From: Candidatus Tectimicrobiota bacterium
Lineage (GTDB): Bacteria; JACPSX01
Assembly: GCA_016193065.1 (NCBI GenBank)
Contig: JACPSX010000111.1
Coordinates: forward strand, 1 to 10,960
DNA: 10,960 bases
Direction of reading: 5' to 3'
Each line of letters begins with the position of its first letter. Positions within the stretch are counted from its first letter, which is position 1. The position numbers and the translations under genes are program-made. Below the pieces are notes generated by a model, which ran no database searches, had not been told where the DNA came from, and was given only the letters and a program-made list of their open reading frames with translations. Below, one piece after another: positions 6,460 through 10,960 of this stretch.

Positions 6460-6879
6460 ATGGGCGTCGTATGCGGAAAGTTCACCGTCCAGACTAAGGG
6501 ACAGACGGAGATCATCGACATCACAAAGCTCGTGGCCCGGCAAATCGAGCAATCCAATCTTGGCAGCGGCACGGCGACCGTCTTTGTCGCGGGCTCTACG
6601 GCAGGCGTAACGACCCTTGAGCACGAACCGGGATTGCTCAAGGATCTGGAGCAGGCCTGGGAGCGCATCTGCCCCCGGGACATCCCCTATGCCCACGACA
6701 GCCGCTGGGGGGATGGCAACGGCTATGCCCACGTACGGGCCGCTCTGCTCGGCCCCTCTCTGACCATCCCCTTTTTCCATCAGAAGTTGCTTCTGGGAGT
6801 CTGGCAGCAAATCGTACTGGTAGATTTCGACAACAGACCCAGAATTCGGGAGATCAGCGTTCAGATCATCGGGGAATGA
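6460..6879 (+). CDS. YjbQ family protein (UPF0047)
   Basis: This small cytoplasmic protein of 139 residues belongs to the UPF0047/YjbQ family. In vitro, members show secondary thiamine-phosphate synthase activity, but the physiological role is unclear. The diagnostic C-terminal blocks are HVRAALLGPSLTIPF (91-105) and LLLGVWQQIVLVDFDNRPR (110-128). The region usually reading HTSA in the E. coli branch is GSTAGVTTLEHEPG here (45-58), with WGDGNGYAH (83-91). I recall this as a common subgroup rather than a defect. The ATG at 6460 lies 4 bases after the thrB stop, with AGGA close before it and a GGGGGG run farther back, so translation is probably coupled. Its stop is followed directly by the GTG of the TPR gene. 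Confidence 0.88.
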   Translation: MGVVCGKFTVQTKGQTEIIDITKLVARQIEQSNLGSGTATVFVAGSTAGVTTLEHEPGLLKDLEQAWERICPRDIPYAHDSRWGDGNGYAHVRAALLGPSLTIPFFHQKLLLGVWQQIVLVDFDNRPRIREISVQIIGE

Positions 6880-8010
6880 GTGTCAAAGGTCATGACGGCG
6901 AAACGGGAACTCCGCAACCAGCTCATCCTCGCCCGCCAGCACCTGCATCACAAGCGTTGGGCCAAGGCACTGGAAACTTTGAAAAGAGCCGCCGCCCTGG
7001 ACCCCTCAAACCTGGAGATCCGCTTGCAGACAGCCAGGCTGTGCCAGGATCAAAACCAGCTTGAAGAAGCCTTGAAATACCTGGACAGCATCCTGGCCCG
7101 GGAACCGGATCACTACCTCTCTCTCGTCCTCAAAGGCAATCTCCTCCTGTCCCAGGGGAAGCCTCGCCAAGCCCTCGATTCCTTCCTGCGAGCCACGGAG
7201 CGTCAGGAGGACCCCGAAGTCTATTACAACTTGGGGATCTGTTACCGCTCCCTTCGGGAATCCTCCAAGGCAGAGAATGCCTTCTTGCGGGTTTGGAAGA
7301 TCTCTCCCAGGGAGGCCATCGGGCTTCTGGCAGGGGCCCAGGCGGCCCTGGGGCGGGGACGCCTTGATGAGGCCCGGCAGATCCTCGAGCAGGCCGTCCA
7401 ACTCTTCCCGCAATATACTCCCGCCAAGGAAGAACTGGCTCAGCTCTACATTCAGATCAAGCGTCTGGATCAGGCCGAAAGCCTCCTTCGGGACCTTCTT
7501 TCGGAAGGACATGCCACCCCGACCGTGTATCATCGCCTCGGGACCATCGCCGCCGAACGAGGAAAATGGCAGGAAGCCATCGATTTCTGGCAAGAAGTCA
7601 TCCGGCGCAGCCCCGCGGCCGACGAAACCTTACGAGAGATGGGGTGGGCTCACCACATCCTTCGAAACCCCGGCACGGCGGAAAAGCTTCTCAAACGGGC
7701 TCTGGAAATCAATCCGGATAATTCCAAAGCCCTCATCGACCTGGGCGCCGTCTACATCAGCAACGGCTGGGTTCAAGGAGCCATCGAGGCCTGGAGCAAG
7801 GCTCTGCAGAAAGAGCCCGGGAACGAGGCTCTGCAACACCATCTGGAGCAGGCCCAGGATCTGCTCAAGAGACACGGCCCCATGATTCTCCCCGACCCCG
7901 GAGTCCCTGCGGAAAATCAGTCCGCGCCACAACCGGAGCCTGGAAGCCCGCTCGCTTCCCAAAAGATCATCCCGATCGAGAACCATCGCCCCCCTCACCC
8001 CAAAGCATAG
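6880..8010 (+). CDS. Tetratricopeptide repeat protein
   Basis: This 376-residue protein consists almost entirely of about nine 34-residue TPR units from residue 15 to about 326. Examples are WAKALETLKRAAALDPSN, LEEALKYLDSILAREPDH, PEVYYNLGICY and AEKLLKRALEINPDN. TPR arrays bind other proteins, so it is probably a scaffold or adaptor. There is no signal peptide or membrane segment, so it should be cytoplasmic. Residues 327-376 are a Pro/Gln-rich, probably disordered tail. The GTG at 6880 directly follows the yjbQ stop, with GGGGA just inside the upstream gene. The in-frame ATG at 6892 is an alternative. It ends 7 bases before the convergent rsmI stop at 8018. The partner is not known; operon neighbours are the first candidates. 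Confidence 0.88.
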   Translation: MSKVMTAKRELRNQLILARQHLHHKRWAKALETLKRAAALDPSNLEIRLQTARLCQDQNQLEEALKYLDSILAREPDHYLSLVLKGNLLLSQGKPRQALDSFLRATERQEDPEVYYNLGICYRSLRESSKAENAFLRVWKISPREAIGLLAGAQAALGRGRLDEARQILEQAVQLFPQYTPAKEELAQLYIQIKRLDQAESLLRDLLSEGHATPTVYHRLGTIAAERGKWQEAIDFWQEVIRRSPAADETLREMGWAHHILRNPGTAEKLLKRALEINPDNSKALIDLGAVYISNGWVQGAIEAWSKALQKEPGNEALQHHLEQAQDLLKRHGPMILPDPGVPAENQSAPQPEPGSPLASQKIIPIENHRPPHPKA

Positions 8011-8017
8011 ACCCTGC

Positions 8018-8734
8018 TCAACCGGCCGGATCCGCTCTTGCCGAGGAGCCCCTTTCCTTTTCGTGGCCCGCCACGAGAACCGTAATTTCCCCTTTGAGCT
8101 TCTTGCCTTCCAGGTCTTGCCGGAGACCCCCGGCAGTCCCCCGCAAAATCTCCTCGAAACGCTTGGTCATTTCCCGGGCTACAACCACGGGGCGCTCCCC
8201 GAGAATCTCCGCAATCTCCTTCAAGAGATCATAGATCCTGAAGGGGGATTCGTAGAAGATGAGCGTAGCGGTCTCCTCCTTGAGGGCTTCCAGGCGCCGG
8301 CGCCGCTTCCCCGCTCGGTGGGGCAGGAACCCCTCGAACAAGAAGCGATCGGTTGGCAGTCCTGAGGCGCACAGAGCGGAGATAAAGGCCGTGGGTCCCG
8401 GGATGGGAACCACCTGGATTCCCGCCTCGATGGCTTGCCGGACCAAGAGGTATGCCGGGTCCGAGATTCCCGGTGTCCCCGCATCCGAAACCAGCGCCAC
8501 GTCGCTTCCGGACAAAATCCGCTGGATCAAACTTCTCCCCTTTTGCCGCTCGTTGTACTGGTGGTAGCTGGTCAGAGGGGTGGAGATCCCGTAATGGGAG
8601 AGGAGATGACGCGTGTGGCGCGTATCTTCAGCGGCGATGAGGTCAACTTCTTTGAGAGTCCTCAGGGCCCGGAGGGTGATGTCTTCCAGGTTTCCAACCG
8701 GTGTGGCGACGAGATAGAGTTTCCCCTGGGCCAC
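8018..8734 (-). CDS. rsmI: 16S rRNA (cytidine-1402-2'-O)-methyltransferase RsmI, short form
   Basis: RsmI uses S-adenosylmethionine to 2'-O-methylate C1402 in the decoding centre of 16S rRNA. The tetrapyrrole-methylase-like fold shows all its blocks: LYLVATPVGNLEDITLRAL (7-25), AAEDTRHTRHLL (34-45), VALVSDAGTPGISDP (79-93), VPIPGPTAFISAL (109-121), FLFEGFLP (131-138), FYESPFRI (160-167), VAREMTKRFEE (185-195) and GEITVLVAGHE (215-225). At 238 residues it is shorter than the usual 275-290 and lacks the C-terminal small helical domain after GEITVLVAGHE. The start is GTG at 8734 with a weak ribosome site. It lies 25 bases after the hicB-like stop, so translation may depend on coupling. It is the last gene of the minus-strand operon and converges on the TPR gene with a 7-base gap and no clear terminator. 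Confidence 0.93.
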   Translation of the reverse strand: MAQGKLYLVATPVGNLEDITLRALRTLKEVDLIAAEDTRHTRHLLSHYGISTPLTSYHQYNERQKGRSLIQRILSGSDVALVSDAGTPGISDPAYLLVRQAIEAGIQVVPIPGPTAFISALCASGLPTDRFLFEGFLPHRAGKRRRRLEALKEETATLIFYESPFRIYDLLKEIAEILGERPVVVAREMTKRFEEILRGTAGGLRQDLEGKKLKGEITVLVAGHEKERGSSARADPAG

Positions 8735-8759
8735 GGATCTGGCCTGGACCGAAGAAACT

Positions 8760-9008
8760 TCAGGAATGGCCCCTCCCGTCTTCGGGCTCGATTTTTCTCC
8801 CCCTGAGCTGCAGGTCGTCGGGGTACTCCATGCCCTTCCTGGCTAACTCCTCAAGAGCCGCCGCTACCATCTGCTTGCCGAGTTCCCGGGCGTCCTCCAA
8901 AGTCGGAGCCTGCCCCCGGTAATCCCGCATGGCCGGAATAAACACGTTGTAGCCTCCCCCCTCCACCTTTTCATAGACGACCGTGTAGGTGTAACTCTCT
9001 TTCCCCAT
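8760..9008 (-). CDS. HicB-like (UPF0150) small protein without HicA partner
   Basis: This 82-residue protein has the HicB N-terminal fold pattern. The strand YTYTVVYEKVEGGGYNVFIPAM (residues 6-27) is followed by APTLEDARELGKQMVAAALEELARKG (34-59), the usual strand-turn-helix order. HicB proteins neutralise HicA mRNA-cleaving toxins, and many standalone homologues of unknown role exist. No HicA-like reading frame (short, with a GSHH-type motif) is seen on either side, and no ribbon-helix-helix or helix-turn-helix DNA-binding domain follows the HicB part. The ATG at 9008 is chosen for the GGAGG site 8 bases upstream. The frame stays open to a TTG at 9104 and would add a segment with C-x2-C, but that stretch contains a dyad and promoter-like elements. 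It lies between nadE and rsmI, probably in the same operon. Confidence 0.72.
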   Translation of the reverse strand: MGKESYTYTVVYEKVEGGGYNVFIPAMRDYRGQAPTLEDARELGKQMVAAALEELARKGMEYPDDLQLRGRKIEPEDGRGHS

Positions 9009-9037
9009 CTTCTCCCCCTCCGGATAAGGGAAACCGC

Positions 9038-9066
9038 ATTGGACGCACGTGCGGTTGGTTTGCCAA
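9038..9066 (-). promoter_or_regulatory. Weak promoter overlapping a dyad upstream of the hicB-like gene
   Basis: On the minus strand TTGGCA (9066-9061) is followed after 17 bases by TCCAAT (9043-9038), a four-of-six -10 match. The spacer contains the perfect 10-base palindrome CGCACGTGCG (9044-9053). A wider inverted repeat, AACCGCA/TGCGGTT, has arms at 9032-9038 and 9050-9056. Overlap of dyad and promoter suggests a regulated internal promoter for hicB-rsmI, but the -10 is poor. Confidence 0.3.
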
Positions 9067-9136
9067 GAATAGGCCCTTTCCGCCCTCCCCTGGTTTCTTG
9101 CCAAAAGCTGACGGCGAATCGCTGAACGCTTATCCG

Positions 9137-9958
9137 CTACCGGCCCCAGTCCCGGGCGTATCGAAAATCCCTGTCGATGGTCCGGTTCGAGATTTTGGCA
9201 ATGACCGGGAGCCTCCTCTTGTACTGGGAGCCCTGGACCAGCTTCGTGACCCGGGTAACGAAGTCCGGTTCAAACCCGAGGTCCTGGAGCTGCTCCTCGT
9301 TGTAGCGCCGGTCCACCATGTAATAGAGGAGCCGGTCGACCTCCGCATACGTGAACCCCAGTTCCCCCTCGTCCGACTGCCCCTGCCAGAGGTCCGCAGT
9401 CGGGGGTTTACGCAGGATCGTCTCAGGGATTCCCATGGCCTCCGCGAGCTGCCGCACCTGGGTTTTATAGAGATCCCCCAGAGGGTTTATGGCCGAGGCC
9501 ATATCTCCGTGCAGGGTCCCGTAGCCCAGGAGGAGCTCGGTCTTGTTGCTCGTGCCCAGGACCAGAGCCTTCTCGACCATGGAAAAGTCGTACAGGATCG
9601 TCATGCGCTCGCGGGCCATCTTGTTGCCTCGCCGCACCGGATCCGCCTCGGGAAAGGCCGCAAAATAGGCATCGATCATCGGGGTAATGTCAATCACCCG
9701 CGAACGGATCCCCAGGACAGCCACGACCCTGCGAGCGTCTTCCAGGCTCTGGGAGCTGCTGGTCCGGTAGGGCATGATGAGGCCCAGCACTTGCGCCGGC
9801 CCCAGGGCTTCCGCGCCCAGGTAAGCAGAGAGGCTGGAATCGATCCCCCCGGACAGTCCTACCACAACGCGTTCGTGCCCGGTCTTTGTGACCTCGTTGC
9901 GGATAAACCCCGTGAGCATCCGCCGGACAAGCTCAACGCTGATCCTGACCTCACTCAT
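9137..9958 (-). CDS. nadE: NAD+ synthetase, synthetase subunit (NadE)
   Basis: This enzyme adenylates nicotinic acid adenine dinucleotide with ATP and amidates it with ammonia to NAD+. The ATP-pyrophosphatase loop is GLSGGIDSS (34-42). Further family blocks are [26 protein letters not shown] (109-124), [20 protein letters not shown] (133-152), [12 protein letters not shown] (157-168) and the late [20 protein letters not shown] block. At 273 residues it is the standalone size and lacks the N-terminal nitrilase domain of fused bacterial NadE. That domain is encoded by the preceding gene, which overlaps this one by 8 bases. I chose ATG 9958 because GGAGG lies 9 bases before it; ATG 9964, two codons earlier, is possible but only 3 bases from the site. 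The overlap implies coupled, near-equal synthesis with the amidase. Confidence 0.94.
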   Translation of the reverse strand: MSEVRISVELVRRMLTGFIRNEVTKTGHERVVVGLSGGIDSSLSAYLGAEALGPAQVLGLIMPYRTSSSQSLEDARRVVAVLGIRSRVIDITPMIDAYFAAFPEADPVRRGNKMARERMTILYDFSMVEKALVLGTSNKTELLLGYGTLHGDMASAINPLGDLYKTQVRQLAEAMGIPETILRKPPTADLWQGQSDEGELGFTYAEVDRLLYYMVDRRYNEEQLQDLGFEPDFVTRVTKLVQGSQYKRRLPVIAKISNRTIDRDFRYARDWGR

Positions 9959-10820
9959 CCCCATCCCCCTCCGGGAAGTGCTTTCGATAGATGCGCTGCA
10001 GCTCGCGGAAGGTTAAATCCAGATCCTCGTCCCGGCGCACGGTGTTCGAGATCCGGGACCGGCGCACCTCATCCAGGTCAAAAACACCGACGAGCAAATT
10101 CTCCTCAAAGTCATTCCCCTTGAGAAGCCGCTCTCCTGCCGGGGATATGATCTCAGACCCGCCCCAGAAGTTCACCCCGTCCTCGTAGCCCACCCGGTTT
10201 GTAAAGCACACCCCCATGGTGAACAGAGTGGCATAGGTGCGGTTCATCGCCTCCCAGGTCTCGGCAATCTCCAGTTTTCCTCCTCTCTCCGCACCCCGGC
10301 CGGGGCTGGCCGCAGGGATCAGGAGGAGATCGGCCCCCTGCTGGGCTGCAAGGTAAACGGTGGAGACGTGCCAGAGATCTTCGCAGATCAGAATGGCCAT
10401 CTGGCCAAACCGGCTCTTAAACGTCCTCACTGTCCGACCGCGGGCTAAATAGCGCTGCTCATCGAAGAGCCCGTAGGTGGGCAGGTAAACTTTGCGGTGG
10501 CAATGCCGGATGGCACCGTCCTCGAGATAGAGGGCCGCATTGTAAAAGAGCGCCTCCTCGGACTCCTCCACGAGGCCGATAACCAGAGAGATGCCCCGGC
10601 TCATTTCCTCCAGCTCGCGGACGACCGGCGAATCCAGGCGCAGAGCGACCTGCGGCACCATGTCTTTCAAGAAGTAGCCCGTCAGGCTCAACTCGGGAAA
10701 GATCAACAGATCCACGCTGCTCCTGTGCCCCCGGTCTATGAAATCCCGGTGGATTTCCAGGTTGCGCTGCAAGTCTCCCAGGGTAGGGTTAATCTGAGCC
10801 AGTCCGATCTTTGCTTTCAA
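9951..10820 (-). CDS. Nitrilase-family glutaminase, probable amidase subunit for NadE
   Basis: This 289-residue carbon-nitrogen hydrolase carries the full Glu-Lys-Cys catalytic triad: E43 in [10 protein letters not shown]110 in [18 protein letters not shown] and C146 in LICEDLWH. These sequence contexts are those of the glutaminase domain of glutamine-dependent NAD synthetase, so it most likely releases ammonia from glutamine for NadE. A general omega-amidase or nitrilase is less likely given the overlap with nadE. The start is TTG at 10820 with AGAGGG 5 bases before it. That ribosome site begins inside the stop codon of the upstream methyltransferase gene, so the two are coupled. The C-terminus [11 protein letters not shown] overlaps the nadE start. 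Together the two subunits add up to about the length of a fused NadE. Confidence 0.88.
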   Translation of the reverse strand: MKAKIGLAQINPTLGDLQRNLEIHRDFIDRGHRSSVDLLIFPELSLTGYFLKDMVPQVALRLDSPVVRELEEMSRGISLVIGLVEESEEALFYNAALYLEDGAIRHCHRKVYLPTYGLFDEQRYLARGRTVRTFKSRFGQMAILICEDLWHVSTVYLAAQQGADLLLIPAASPGRGAERGGKLEIAETWEAMNRTYATLFTMGVCFTNRVGYEDGVNFWGGSEIISPAGERLLKGNDFEENLLVGVFDLDEVRRSRISNTVRRDEDLDLTFRELQRIYRKHFPEGDGDE

Positions 10821-10830
10821 TAGATCCCTC

Positions 10831-10960
10831 TCAGGGAACGAGCGGGTCCTCCAGTTCGTAAACCCCTTTCATCTCGGTGGAATAGTCCCCGCTTTCCCGG
10901 TTGACGAAGAATGGAGGGGAAACCCGCAAGCCCGCCCGCCCCCTTTTTACGGCTTCCACC
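10831..10960 (-). CDS. C-terminal end of a TrmN6/YfiC-like tRNA methyltransferase (5' end outside window)
   Basis: Only the last 43 codons are present. The sequence GRAGLRVSPPFFVNRESGDY, followed by STEMKGVYEL, resembles the tail of the YfiC/YabB (COG4123) family. These SAM-dependent enzymes methylate N6 of A37 in tRNA1(Val) and typically end in G(R/K)PGL-V-PPL-VY--DG-YT-E-Y. The catalytic NPPY region lies outside the window, so the call rests on this tail alone. The gene ends 10 bases before the glutaminase start and probably heads or continues the minus-strand operon with nadE and rsmI. Confidence 0.6.
   Translation of the reverse strand, partial: VEAVKRGRAGLRVSPPFFVNRESGDYSTEMKGVYELEDPLVP

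Noticed and set aside
6106-6810. A 234-codon minus-strand open frame opposite thrB and yjbQ.
   Set aside because: It is antisense to two recognised genes, has low-complexity Pro/Arg composition and no recognisable domain.
7006-7593. A 195-codon minus-strand open frame opposite the TPR gene.
   Set aside because: It mirrors the codon pattern of the TPR repeats on the other strand and has no family features.
9945-9975. Possibility that nadE and the amidase gene are one fused gene broken by a sequencing frameshift.
   Set aside because: Both ends look natural: a stop overlapping an ATG with a well-placed GGAGG, and a standalone-type NadE N-terminus. It remains testable and is listed as a refuting outcome.
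9098-10123. A 341-codon plus-strand open frame opposite nadE and the amidase gene.
   Set aside because: It is antisense to two strongly conserved genes, and its Pro/Arg/His-rich composition is typical of a GC-rich shadow frame.

Overview
The window looks like ordinary chromosomal core DNA of a Gram-negative-type bacterium, GC-rich (roughly high 50s percent by eye) and densely coding. The most lineage-telling gene is a class I (enterobacterial-type) adenylate cyclase. That family is typical of Gammaproteobacteria but also occurs in Desulfobacterota-like lineages. Together with the Rrf2 regulator, GHMP-type homoserine kinase, standalone NAD synthetase subunits and many GTG/TTG starts, it makes a Desulfobacterota-like or neighbouring phylum my best guess (low confidence). 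I see no phage, transposon, CRISPR or plasmid signature.

Layout. (1) 1-951, minus: the N-terminal 317 residues of ribonuclease E/G, running off the left edge. (2) 952-1148: a divergent control region with an extended -10 promoter for the ribonuclease and a consensus-like sigma70 promoter for an Rrf2-family regulator. A perfect 7-bp inverted repeat follows the second promoter and is a candidate autoregulatory operator. (3) 1149-2629, plus: the Rrf2 regulator with a four-cysteine cluster, then the molybdopterin radical-SAM enzyme MoaA. (4) 2747-2823, plus: tRNA-Arg(CCG) with encoded CCA. (5) 2824-3075: an untranslated stretch with a GC hairpin and GGAATCC repeats. (6) 3076-8010, plus: an apparent five-gene operon of class I adenylate cyclase (short form), an unrecognised 123-residue basic protein, homoserine kinase (thrB), a YjbQ-family protein and a TPR protein. 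(7) 8018-10960, minus: a convergent operon that, in transcription order, holds the C-terminal end of a TrmN6/YfiC-like tRNA methyltransferase, a glutaminase (nitrilase-fold) subunit, an NAD synthetase subunit, a lone HicB-like protein and RsmI (short form).

How the genes fit together. The minus-strand operon mixes NAD+ synthesis (a separately encoded amidase and synthetase with overlapping genes) with translation-apparatus methylases. The plus-strand operon mixes cAMP signalling with threonine synthesis and two poorly understood proteins. The Rrf2-moaA pair suggests Fe-S- or redox-linked control of molybdenum-cofactor synthesis.

I found no large undescribed system. The items most worth a second look are the Rrf2 operator dyad, the truncated adenylate cyclase with its unknown small partner, the split NAD synthetase, and the HicB-like gene without a HicA. 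All assignments come from reading motifs by eye; no database search was run.
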